A stretch of 64,000 nucleotides of DNA from Clusia tigrina (taxonomy: Eukaryota; Arthropoda; Insecta; Diptera; Clusiidae), in the NCBI GenBank assembly GCA_920105625.2, contig OV050030.1, forward strand, positions 143,372,291-143,436,290, written 5' to 3'. The notes under the pieces are model-generated. The model ran no database searches. It was not told the DNA's origin and saw only the letters and a program-made list of their open reading frames with translations. Position numbers and translations under genes: made by a program. Of this stretch, positions 47,705 through 60,159 are shown piece after piece. Positions within the stretch are counted from its first letter, which is position 1; the number at the start of each line of letters is the position of its first letter.

Positions 47705-48832
47705 TTGTTTGTGCTCGTAAATGACAAAATGAGTTTGATAAATAAATTTGGAGAAAGTTCAGTTAATCAACGATTTAACGATTCAAAATTCAAAACAATT
47801 ATAACTAAAACACTTGGTATTAGCATAGATAATCAACATTTAAATGTTAATAAGAAAATAATTACTAATCTTAGTGAAGCTAGTGATGTTAATGATGCAG
47901 TTACTAAATCATATCTTGTTAAAAAGAATTGGCATCTAAGAACAAAATTAGAAGAATTCAAAACCGAATATGATAAACAAATGAAAATTACTAGGAGTGA
48001 TATAGAAAATGCATTAGTTGAAATGGGGAATTATGAAGCTAATTATAAAAAATTTCGCTATCTTTTAAAAGTAATAGATACCTTTTCGAAAAAAGCTTTG
48101 GGTGTAGCATTGAAAAATAAAACTACTCTAAACGTAACAAAGGCAATGAAAAGCATTTTTAATAACAATCATCGAATACCAAAAAATTTACAAACAGAGG
48201 ATGGAAAAGAATTTTTCAATACTAAATTTCACCATCTGATGCAAAGCAATCACATTAATCACTATTCAACATATACTGTTCTAAAGGCATCCATCGTAGA
48301 ACGATTTAATAGAACATTAAAGGGAATGATGTGGAAAGAGTTTAGTTATCGAGGAAAATTTCAATGAATTGATAAATATCAAGAACTTATTGATAAATAT
48401 AATAATACATTTCATAGGACTATAAAAATGACACCTAATGAAGTGAATTCTTCAAATGAAAAATTTATATTGGATACAGTCTATAACAATTTAAAAGTTT
48501 TTAATAATCCCAAATTTAAAGTTGGTGATTATGTTCGAGTTAGTAAATATAAGTATGTATTCGAAAAACGCTACACACCAAACTGAACAACGGAAATCTT
48601 TAGAATTAAAGCTATACAAAATAGTAACCCTACTACATATATTTTAGAAGATTATCAAGGTCATGAAACTAAAGGAGGGTTTTATAGATTCGAGTTAATG
48701 AAAACTGAATTTCCTCAAACATATTTAGTCGAAAGAGTTCTAAAGAGGAGAAGGAATATGGCTTATGTCAAGTGGTTAGGATTTTCAGCAGAACACAATT
48801 CTTGGATTGATCTTAATAATTCATCTGTATAA
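47705..48832 (+). pseudogene. Polinton-2 integrase with chromodomain
   Basis: Likely start ATG 47729 (MSLINKFGESSVNQRF). The N-terminal part has the DAVTKSYL motif and a coiled coil. The core starts KFRYLLKVIDTFSKKALGVA (first catalytic Asp), continues to LQTEDGKEFFN, where the second acidic position is Glu, and SIVERFNRTLK (catalytic Glu). The usual H2C2 zinc region before the core seems missing. After 48367 a frameshift leads to the rest, ending in a chromodomain-like segment YLVERVLKRRRNMAYVKWLG (about 48715-48775) and a TAA at 48832. The role is integration of the element. Confidence 0.85.
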
Positions 48833-48881
48833 AACCATTTATCAATGCCTTCATCACTTTATTTACTTACTAGTCGTTAAG

Positions 48882-50144
48882 ATGTCGATAACATTAACAC
48901 TAACCGGAAATTCTTCCTTACTTGTAGCAAATTATTTTCCTCCGATTCAACTTAATTCAATTCCGAATGTTGATGTAGAAAACAATCTATTTCATATTGG
49001 TGATAATGAAATAGAGATTCTTATTGGATCATATGAATTATCTGATATTGCTGATGCAGTTAGTGATAAATATGAACATCTGAATCAAAAGGGAATTCTT
49101 GATATACAAGCAAATTATAATACTGAAACGTGATTGCATATCAGTGAAACGGGATTGCATACTTTTAGGATCCCATCTGGAGAATGAGTGCCCCCTTTGA
49201 GTCGAGATGCGAACTATTCGATTAAAAGCTTATTCAAGAACCATCTGTCGGTAATATCAAAAATAATATTCTCGACTTCTGTCGAAGTGGATAGAAGCTT
49301 CTAGAAAGTACGAGAATAGCATGGAATTTTCTACTCCAACCTTCGAAAACTATAAAAGCGACAAGACTGTTCAAAGTCGAATGCAGTAGATCAGAGACCG
49401 TAAAAGTGTGTACATCTACCATTATAATCAAAGCAGCAGTATTTGTAATTGTGCAACGTGATGAAATTCATTATTAAATAAAGTGATGAAATTACTTATT
49501 AAATAAAGTGACTAATGGTTTGTGAAATAAAGTGCAAATAATAACTAAGTAAACTTTAAGCCTAATATTAAATGTGTAAATAGCAATAATTAAATAAAGC
49601 TAATTATTTTAATTTAACCAGCGATTGTTTGATTACTACACAATCCAGTGGTACGAGTCCGAGGACAGAGTTAGAGAAATTGTCAGGAGGGCAAGTTTGT
49701 AACAGAGTAAATTATCAAGAGGGCAATTTCGTAACAATACCTTAAAAACGGAAATAAAAAGCTCTATAGATCCAATTTATTTCGATAGAGATAATTCAAT
49801 TGCTTCTATTTTTTGGGTTTAGTAGGAGAGTATTGGAGCCAGGTATTCTACATTATTCAGATAAAACAATAGATATAACAAAAATAAACACAATAGTTGT
49901 TGATTTTAATATTGTGACTGGATCATATATAAATAGTGTAACAGCACATACTTTACATCAGTTCTCACTTGTCGTTAGTCCAGGTTACAAAATCACTAAA
50001 ACGCCAGCTAATGTAATATATTTTCCTGTAAATACCAATGAAATAAATCTTATTGTTTTAAAAGTTGTTGATCAAGACGGCAATTTAATAAATTTTCGCG
50101 AAGAAAAAATAACAATAAGATTGCATTTAAAACCTTTAAAATAA
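48882..50144 (+). pseudogene. Polinton-2 minor capsid (penton-like) protein, split by solo LTR
   Basis: Starts MSITLTLTGNSSLLVANYFP; first part 48882-49123, second part 49741-50144, separated by the solo LTR and its ATAC duplication. The second part begins near TLKTEIKSSIDPIYFDRD and contains SIASIFGFSRR, the conserved GSYINS segment and VDQDGNLINF near the end. This matches the single jelly-roll protein encoded beside the major capsid protein in Polintons; the penton role is from published structural predictions. One expected segment (CGL.DF) is absent in the N-terminal part. Confidence 0.75.
49124..49736 (+). mobile_element. Solo LTR of the short gypsy-like family, TSD ATAC
   Basis: 613 bp, flanked by ATAC (49120-49123, 49737-49740). 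GAAGCTTCTAGAA at 49294-49306 and TATAAAAG near 49351. It interrupts the penton-like gene. Confidence 0.93.
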
Positions 50145-50376
50145 TGATTATCTTCAATAAAAATCAGTTACACAATGATTTATCATTCATTTCGCTAGCA
50201 GCAACAGAAGACAACGGTAAAGAAGAAGAAGAAGAAAAAGATATATCACTTTGTAAAAATCAATATCAAGCGAAATCCAAATATAAACAGCAAGGAAAAA
50301 CTAATAATCTCACTGAAGCTAATCGGAAGTTTCTACAAAATTTACAATTTCAATTAAAATTTAATAAAAAAAAAAA

Positions 50377-50380
<4 letters not shown>
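50144..50380 (+). CDS. Polinton-2 small protein, 78 aa
   Basis: [20 protein letters not shown], then an acidic run (EEEEEK) and a Lys-rich end. Its ATG overlaps the stop of the penton-like gene (TAATG at 50142-50146) and its TGA overlaps the ATG of the capsid gene (ATGA at 50377-50380). The tight packing suggests translation from a shared transcript. Small proteins at this place occur in other Polintons; function unknown. Confidence 0.6.
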
Positions 50381-51644
<1,264 letters not shown>

Positions 51645-51774
51645 AAAAAGAAAATAAAAAGAAAATTTGATCTATGTACATTTTTTTGGTTATATAGATA
51701 ATAATCGCTGGTATTTTCCTTCATTATATCTTTAAACACCGTCGCAGTCACATACAACAAATACACAGGAGAAA

Positions 51775-52433
51775 ATGAAATTAACATTATTATTTTTATT
51801 TGTATTTTTAAAAGTGGTGATTGGAAATCCACTATCACTATCTATTAGTAATACCCCTCTGATAGAATCAAGTTCAAAAAGTGTTTCATTTAATCTTACA
51901 CTTCCTAATAATGATATTCTAAAAATTAATATATCATTTAAACTGATGGAAAAAAGTAAACCACTAAATAATTTAGATTATGATTATCAATTAGATCAAA
52001 TCGATAAAAATGATACATTTTCAACAACAACAACAACCACAACAATATCTTCACCTATTTTTCAAATAACAACAGAAGGAACTCCACCAAAATATTTTAC
52101 AGTGGATGACGCTATAGAAGCGTTTCGAAAGCATTTAATTAAAAAAGAAACAAATATAGGTAGTATACTGGAAGCAAAGGAATCATTTTACCGTCATTTT
52201 AAACTTGAATATGATAATTTTGATATACCTATTCGTTGTACATACAATGTTATATATGAGAAAAACAACTAAACATAAGTTGTTTTGAATATCGTGAATT
52301 TGAAGTTGAACGAATTTTAAGTAATGGCGAAATTGAAAAGGTACTCACTCCAGATTTGAGCCATAAATTACAACATATTAATATAATTGATGTAAAAAAC
52401 TATACTCACACATATAAAATAGATATCATATAG
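51775..52433 (+). pseudogene. Polinton-2 putative secreted protein 1 (one frameshift)
   Basis: Starts MKLTLLFLFVFLKVVIGNPL, a clear signal peptide with cleavage likely after residue 17. Then three N-glycosylation sequons (NLT, NIS, NDT), a Thr run (about residues 83-89), and a C-terminal domain with DAIEAFRKHLIKKETNIGSI and IPIRCTYN. The open frame ends at 52272, but the homologous tail (SCFEYREFEVERIL...) continues in another frame to TAG at 52433, so one frameshift near 52262. No membrane segment. Paralogue of the next gene. I do not recognise the family. Confidence 0.6.
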
Positions 52434-52477
52434 GGAAACAGTAATAGTTTTCATAATAATCTCAAAGGAAAAGCAAG

Positions 52478-53036
52478 ATGAAGACCTCTATTTTAATAAT
52501 ATTTCTATTTTTATTTGTTAGTAGTGTTAAAAGTTATAATATTAATAATATAGATCCTAAAAATAAATACATAAATTTTAATATAAAACTTTCCAATAAT
52601 TTCAATAGATATTAGAATACATTTATCATTTCAATTAGAAAATGATACAACAACATTAAGAAATAATATTAAGCTACCATCAGATTATTCTGAAGCCATG
52701 TACAACATAAACGATGTAATTGAAGCTTTTAGAAGGTATTTAATTGAAAAAGAAATTAATATTGGAGGTATTATTGAGAGTTCTAAAGTATTTTTCCGTA
52801 ATTTCAATTTAAAATACGATGAAAATTGTGAAATAAGAATCAGGTGTACCTATTATACTAACTATCATTCTAAAACTCTCAACATTTATTGTTTTGAGTG
52901 TAATGGAGAGAAAGATAGAGATATAATAAACTCGAATGAAAGAAAAAGAAAATATGAAACAAGCCCCTTGATTGATCGAGCAACAAATAATATAAATACC
53001 AGAACAATTAATATCAAAGATTATTCGCAATCTTGA
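52478..53036 (+). pseudogene. Polinton-2 putative secreted protein 2, paralogue
   Basis: Starts MKTSILIIFLFLFVSSVKSY, again a signal peptide. After a damaged middle (frameshifts and stops near 52600-52690) the shared domain follows: DVIEAFRRYLIEKEINIGGI, FFRNFNLKYDENC and IRIRCTYY, then a Cys-containing segment (YCFECNGEK) and an Asn/Arg-rich tail to TGA at 53036. Spacing to the first copy is 44 bp. The two share the IEAFR..LI.KE.NIG.I pattern and IRCTY, so they arose by tandem duplication. Confidence 0.6.
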
Positions 53037-53071
53037 CATATGAGAGTACAGTAAACACATATCAGAAAATA

Positions 53072-53333
53072 ATGAAAAAGGAAATAATAACCTTCTTAAA
53101 AAAATTTCATGTTATTCCGGATGATCATAAACAAAAGCTCATCAATATTCAATCAGATTTGGAGTACATAGAGAGTTTAAAAATATATGGTCAACATTAT
53201 GAGAACTGTGAATGGATAAAATAAGATGGTACAGAACACAATAGTGGACCCGAAACTTGCAAGTGTTATGATAGTCGAATTATGCGAAAAATTAGAGAAG
53301 AAGAAGAAAATAACTAATGCAAATTTATTATAA
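53072..53333 (+). CDS. Two small Polinton-2 ORFs (50 and 35 aa)
   Basis: 53072-53224 encodes MKKEIITFLKKFHVIPDDHK and ends at TAA; 53226-53333 starts one base later with MVQNTIVDPKLASVMIVELC. Both are charged, helical-looking and of unknown function. They might be pieces of a single gene broken by a frameshift. Confidence 0.35.
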
Positions 53334-53432
53334 TATTTTCAATGTAACTAAATGTAAAAATTGTAATTTCAAATGTGAGAAATAAAAAGATAAAAATGAA
53401 GAAAAAAAATGTACTAGATGATGATGCATAAT

Positions 53433-53930
53433 TATTTTATTGTGGATTGTAGGTTATTGCATTTTTTTTCTTGTTTATCAGATAAAAGGACAGAAAATTT
53501 TTATAAAGGAATGAAGGCTATTGCATTTATTTCTTTTTTCATTTACTGAAAATTTATTACAATGTCGCATAATTACTGTGGGTGGGAGGTTCTTTTCAAT
53601 TTAATTTTCTTTATTCTTCCATAAGAGACATTTTTTAATAAATGTCGCATTCGCTTGCAAATGAGAGAAATTATTTTATTGTGGATTGGAGAGTACTGCA
53701 TTTTTTTTCTTGTTTCACAGATAAAAGAACAGAAAATTTTATAAAGGAATGAAGGCTATTGCATTTATTTCTTTTTTTCATTTACTAAAAATTTATTACA
53801 ATGTCGCTTAATTATTTTCCTGTGGGCTATTTTCAATTTAATTTTCTTTGTTCTTCGATAAGAGAACAGAAAATAAGGAAATGAGACATTTTTTTAATAA
53901 ATGTTGCATTCGCTTAAATATAAAATCATT
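53433..53930. repeat. Polinton-2 non-coding region with 239-bp tandem repeat
   Basis: TTATTTTATTGTGGATTG at about 53433 recurs at 53671, period about 239 bp, both followed by a TTTTTTTTCTTGTTT...CAGATAAAAG block and an ATAAAGGAATGAAGGCTATT block. It lies just upstream of the small gene at 53984. No ORF. Confidence 0.75.
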
Positions 53931-53935
53931 TTTTG

Positions 53936-53970
53936 TATAAAATGCTGGTGAGTTATATTCTTATTCACAT
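53936..53970 (+). promoter_or_regulatory. TATA promoter of the 53984 gene
   Basis: TATAAAAT at 53936-53943, with TTCACATTT (initiator-like) about 30 bp downstream and the ATG at 53984. Confidence 0.5.
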
Positions 53971-53983
53971 TTAAAAAGAAGAC

Positions 53984-54199
53984 ATGAAAGCTGCAATGGA
54001 TCTCGAAGTATTGAAAGATTACTTAACAACTGCTAGGGTATTTCTAGAACGCTTCCGGGAGGTGTGCTGGGATCAACCCAGCATCGAGAATGAAATCGAT
54101 CAGCTCATTCGGATAAACCAAAATAATCTCAATATCTCCCTTCGGGAGGAGATAGAGAATCTCGCAGACAAACTGAGTACTGCGAAGAACATAATTTAG
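53984..54199 (+). CDS. Polinton-2 orphan protein D, 71 aa
   Basis: Intact frame MKAAMDLEVLKDYLTTARVF, then FLERFREVCWDQPS and a second amphipathic helix (EEIENLADKLSTAKN). All-helical and acidic. Its bases are less AT-rich than its surroundings and it has its own TATA box, both of which support a real gene. It is the last gene before the right terminal repeat. No family recognised. Confidence 0.55.
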   Translation: MKAAMDLEVLKDYLTTARVFLERFREVCWDQPSIENEIDQLIRINQNNLNISLREEIENLADKLSTAKNII

Positions 54200-54399
54200 A
54201 TGTGAGCTTTTTCTTTTTTTAATTTCAACAGACTTTTTTATTTATTAATGTTTTTTTTCTCTTTTCTCTTTCCAGCTTATTTATTTAGATAAGATAATAA
54301 GATATTATTTTATATTGTATTATAGTTTTTATAAATGAAAAAACAATTAATTAAAACAAATAAAAAAGTTAAAATCTTTTTTCTTTCCTTCATCTCAGC

Positions 54400-55144
54400 G
54401 TCAAGCGAGCACAACATACCGAACGTAGCTGCTTTCTTATCTGTAAATACCAAACTGTGTTGAACTTAAACTTGAAGGCAGCTGCATGCACTCAGCGCCC
54501 AAGCGATCACATCAGATCGAACGCAGCTGCTTTTTTATCAGTAAATACCAAACTGTGTTGAACTTGAACTTGTTGGCAGCTGCAAACACAGGGGCGGAAG
54601 GTGTGAGTAAATACTGTGTTGAACTTTTAGTTTAAAAGAAACTTGTGGTGATCAAACCAGAGCTTTCCACAGAAAAACTTTCAACAAAAAACTCACCGCC
54701 AGATGGTGCCTCTAAAAGCTTTCAACATCAGTAAATACCAAACTGCTTTGAACTTGATCTTTGATGGCAACTGCTCACACAGGGCCGGAATGTGTGAGTA
54801 AATACTGTGTTGAACTTTTAGTTTAAAAGAAACTTGTGGTGATCAATAGCAAAGAGAGTGGTGGGGGGGGGCAGGGGGTATGAGGAAAGTTCAATCCATG
54901 AGAACTTTCTTATAGCAAAGACACAAACCAAAACACAGCTTCCCACAAAAGCTCCCTCCCATCATAGCAAAGACACAATCCAGAGTTTTCCACAAAAAGA
55001 CTTCCAACAAAAAACTCACCGCCAGATGGCGCCTCTAAAAGCTTTCGACTTGGAATAATAAAATGTGAGGGTTTTTTGGAGAATTTAGACCTTCATAAGA
55101 AAATACACGCGTTTTTGCGCCAGAACATACATTGTTTAGCTACT
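54400..55144 (-). repeat. Polinton-2 right terminal inverted repeat
   Basis: Reverse complement of 26727-27200, extended by an internal duplication: the block with CTCACCGCCAGATGG and AAACTTGTGGTGATCA occurs twice (about 54640-54710 and 54830-55035). CAGCTG is repeated at about 54478, 54523 and 54575. The outermost bases are GCTACT (ends 55144), then AATAAA. Confidence 0.88.
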
Positions 55145-55189
55145 AATAAACCACTTCCTATAACGACTGCAATATAAAGGATCATCTTT

Positions 55190-55545
55190 ACTTAATACTA
55201 GAAAACTATGTATGTCTATCCTCACAACATAGACTACTCATTTTTGTGAAATTCATCCAATTCATATCAGCAACAACAAGATCATTATAAATATGCTATA
55301 TATTCATTTCATCCTGCCGAAACATAACAATCATATATGCATTATCATGTATTAAATATTTGGGTATATGTGTATATGTTTGACATAAGTAAAAACTATT
55401 TGTTTTTATGTCTCCTCATGCAAAAGTATGCGAATATTATTTCGATTCTCACAAGCAACACCATTAAATATAATAATAGAATTACGCTTTGCATTCTCCA
55501 ATGGTAAAACATCATAATTTTCAGAAAATGTATACAATCCGTATA
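55190..55545 (-). pseudogene. Polinton-1 packaging ATPase remnant
   Basis: Minus-strand reading from 55545: YTFSENYDVLPLENAKRNS followed by IIIFNGVACENRNNIR, the Walker B region (Asp-Asp changed to Asn-Gly), then decayed pieces of the FYLCQTY and NDH segments. Aligns with the C-terminal two thirds of the ATPase at 45578. It lies immediately beside the right end of Polinton-2. Confidence 0.65.
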
Positions 55546-55571
55546 TAATTATATATATACGGATTGTATAC
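55530..55571. repeat. Perfect hairpin palindrome
   Basis: GTATACAATCCGTATATA is followed after about 6 bp by its exact reverse complement TATATACGGATTGTATAC. It adjoins the larger inverted repeat. Confidence 0.85.
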
Positions 55572-55577
55572 ATATAG

Positions 55578-56113
<536 letters not shown>

Positions 56114-57502
56114 TATCATATAAAAAACTTAATACTAGTCTACAAATATCTTGTAATTTAGATCTAAAAATGTACATTGAGTAAAAATATAATTTTAATT
56201 CTAACAAGCACTTTCTAAAATCATCAATAGTAAGTTTATTTGTAACATGTTGTTTTATACCTTTGATTTTTTAAATTTCTTTTTCATCCTCATCAATTTT
56301 ACAAGAATATATTTTAGCTCGCAAACCAATAAATTCCTTCATTATTTTCCCATTACATTCATCTTTAAACATACCTAAAACTTTTTTTTTGTTCACCAAT
56401 GGAAAATTAAAAACATTTTGTATTGGATATGCATACATATAAAAATTGTGAATAAATATCATCACGAATATCATCATAGAAATCATTTGTCTTAATATCA
56501 TAATAAATAATAAATGAATCAGTATCCATGTAGTTTAAGTTAATATTGTGTTGATACTTTGGTTTCAAGTAATCATAATGAAAATTATACATTTTCCATT
56601 TTGATAACTCTAAAACCACAAAACCAACATAAATTGGTTTATTGTAAACAGCGCTAACTTTATTCATTTGAGTTGCCATCATGACGTCAGAAAACTTTAG
56701 TGCACTATGATAATTAAACTTTGCTATGAGAGCTCTAGCACCTAATCTTTTACCTCGACTTTCCCATTCACATATTAATTTAATATCTTTTCTCTTATCT
56801 ACGTTTTCCATACTTTTACGATAAACTGCATTATTCATTAACTTAAAAAAATTTTTAACAAAACTAAGCCAAGACTAAGATATTGTTGAAGAGTTCTATA
56901 GTGAATTATGTATTTTTCTTTATTATTTAAATCTGTTATTAGCTTAACATGTTTCATATTTCAATTTTTCTTGTTTTCTGAACAAAATGGCAAATCATTA
57001 TGATAGTCATGTAATGTTGATTTATTTTCTAAATCAACTTCTACTATATAACCAATTGATGAATCATCTTTAACTTTATTTATATCGAAATTTTTAATAT
57101 CTTCACTCCACTCAAATCCACCATATGGAAGATATTGTGACATACCATAACCATATAAATTGTTAACATTTAGATAAATTAGATAATTTGATTCTTTTTT
57201 AGGATCATAATCACTCACATATTTATTGTTAGCAATGGAATGACGTTTGCTACATTGAACAATACCTCCTCTAATTCCACTCTTAATGAAATTATACATA
57301 TTAATATCTGTTAATAGTTCTAAATTTATTTGAGTTGTTTTCAACATTGCATCCCAAGATAAACCAGGTGTAGTATAATATTGACAAGGATCTAACTGAT
57401 AAATATTTGAACATAACTTTCTAAAATTTTCAAAGACATCGCATAGTAAGAAGACATCTACTTTCAAATATAATAATAAATAGTCCAATTAGCTTTCACA
57501 TT

Positions 57503-59571
57503 TGAATGTATTCCATACTTTTTGCGCATGTTCATAGTCAGCTACACTACACGAATTATTACTTAGTTTATTGAAGAAAATCGGACGATGTGGTAATTGG
57601 GTTTCCTTGAGACGATCTATCGAATCAAGTAATCATAGGGAAAGACCGCCCTTACGTTTCATTCAATTAAATTCAATATCATTATTATACCGACCGGCAT
57701 AAACCTATATGAGTCGAGAAAACGAAGTTCAATTGTATCTTTATCCTTTACATAAATTTTCTTTGCCAAAGACACATACAACTCCTTATTTAATGGAATA
57801 ATGTTTATGTCACCTTCAAAAGATGAAAGCTCCTTTAGAAACAAATGACAATCGTAGGCCGAAAAATTATGGAAAAATATTGGAATGAACTTAGCAATCT
57901 GATATTCTAAATTGCACTGGTTGTGTGCAGGTCCTCTATATTCACCAGTTAAATGACAATGGTCGGCTACTCTATCTTCAAAAGACAAAATATTTCCACA
58001 TATATGACAAATTTTATCTTCCTGTTGCCGTTTCTGTTGAATAGGATTTAAGGAATTCATTGGTTTAACTTGACTTAAATAATTATTATAAATGTCTAAA
58101 CTCTCCTTAACTAAACTTTGGAAAAAGTTCTTTGATGAATCTTCTCCACTATATATTCTAAATATATCTAAACTAGAATCGTAATCACACTTAATATGAT
58201 AACTATAAGCGAAAGGAATATGCTTCTGCACTGATTTTATTTTTGCTGAATTTTGAATATTTACTGACTCCAAAATACATTCAAAATCAGCGTACACAAC
58301 AAAAGGTACATCCAATTGCTTTTTAAAATTCTTAAATGATAACACCCTATCATCTTCTTTAGGCATTTTTTTAACCATTTTATTACAATACTGTCGATGT
58401 TGAATAAGTGCATCCTCCTTTTTAAAAACTATTAAGCATCTATTACACATGTCTGTTTGTCTGTCATGATTTGTTATTTGACTTGTGATTAATCTGTAAT
58501 TACATAAAGTTCTTAATTTGTGTTTTCTTTTTTTACAAATATATTTATGTACATATTAACTTACCTTGAAATATTTTTAATCCATACATAATGTGATCTT
58601 TCATTATCTTCCAACAACAACAAATTGATGTGATGGATTTTTTCGTCTAGTGTAAAATAGTATGGTCCAGCAATGGTATTATTATCTAAACCAAAGACGT
58701 TTACACTAATTTGTGGATTCCTTAATTCGAAATCTTTAATTTTGTTAACCGAGAGTGGAAAATTTAAATTAGTAAAATTTAATAGGATGTTATTTTCTAG
58801 ATATCTAATATCTGAACTGATATGGTTGATTTTATACGATGAACATCTATTTCAATGCTTTGAGACCGGATATAATGCAGATATTATAGCCCATTTAAAG
58901 CAATATTCCTCTGAATTTTTTATATATACACACGCATGCTTTTTTAATATGGAATGTGGTAAGCATGTATATTGCGAACCTTTTATCGGTTTATATTCGT
59001 TTATATTGATATCAAGATGTGATCCTTCAATTAAAGTCCAACCGCTATCACGCTCTTGAAATTCACTCATTTTTTTTAATAGCAGATCACATTGATCGGA
59101 ATAAAGTTTAGAAATGTCATTTATTGCTGTTGATTTCTGTATTATTGTCATTTTGGTTTGATTGATTTCAAATATTATTCATATTATTCACCACACTTCA
59201 CACATAAATATCATGACAAAAGCTTGCAACCTACCTATGACGTCATAGTAGGTGCTACAGAGCACAACCCATTTAGTTAATAACTAACCTTGAAAACAAC
59301 CCGCACCCCGCGCACAGCGCCATAGCTTCCAGCCCCTAACGACCAAGCATTGTAGATCGTACAGCAGACGGTGTACAGCGCCAAACGCTCAGCTACTTAA
59401 CTGATAAGAAATCGAAATAAGTATTTCTTACTTTAATTGTTAGAACTACATATTTTCAATTACATAAGCACAAAAATTTGCATAAATATATTCGGACGCC
59501 TGAACTCTTATCACATAAAAATATTTCAATAATAATATAACGCACACGCGCCGCAATACACACAATATATT

Positions 59572-59607
<36 letters not shown>

Positions 59608-59706
59608 GTATGCAGACACAACTAATTCAAAAATTCTATGCTGTGGTTACCTGTTACCCTCTACTATTTCGTCAGCTCTTATCATCAAACACTCAGAACT
59701 AGCCCT
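57503..59706 (-). repeat. Polinton-1 right arm (inverted copy of 10553-13417)
   Basis: Reverse-complement match to the left arm; ends GAACTAGCCCT at 59706. In the terminal part it carries a roughly 30-bp insertion and a short (TA)n (59577-59606) that the left arm lacks. Translated overlap shows 7 differences in 263 residues. Confidence 0.8.
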
Positions 59707-60159
59707 GCTTCCGTTTCAAGGATATCCATTTAGAATATACCGTGTTGACATATTTGAAAAATTTATGTCATGATTTTGTTGACTGCCTTGGCCTTCTTCT
59801 GCTTTAATTTGCCTCGAAAATAACCAGATTGTCCATCGTGTTCTGCATTGTAAGATATTCGTTTGAAATTATCATATGTGTGTGTTTATGGACCCTGTCC
59901 TAATTTTGGCAAAATTTTTCATCAGCTGAAAATAATAATAACACAAGTTTGCAATTAATGTTGTTTATTATTAGCAGCTGACTGCTTAAAATACTTAGGC
60001 GAACAATTTAGTTTATTTAATGGAGAAAATGTGTAAAATGTATTTCTTAGATCAAATACTTTTTCTATTCGATTATTTTTTAATACTCATGTGCGCGTTC
60101 AAATTTTTTGAATTGGAATAATGGAAAAGTCAAAAAATGTGGTGAGCAGCAATATTTTC
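59707..60159. other. Unassigned sequence right of Polinton-1
   Basis: No gene recognised. It could include an LTR of the decayed BEL element that follows, but I found no second copy to confirm. Confidence 0.4.

Noticed and set aside
54858..55058. 66-codon open frame near the right end of Polinton-2
   Set aside because: It lies wholly in the terminal inverted repeat and is not open in the left copy.
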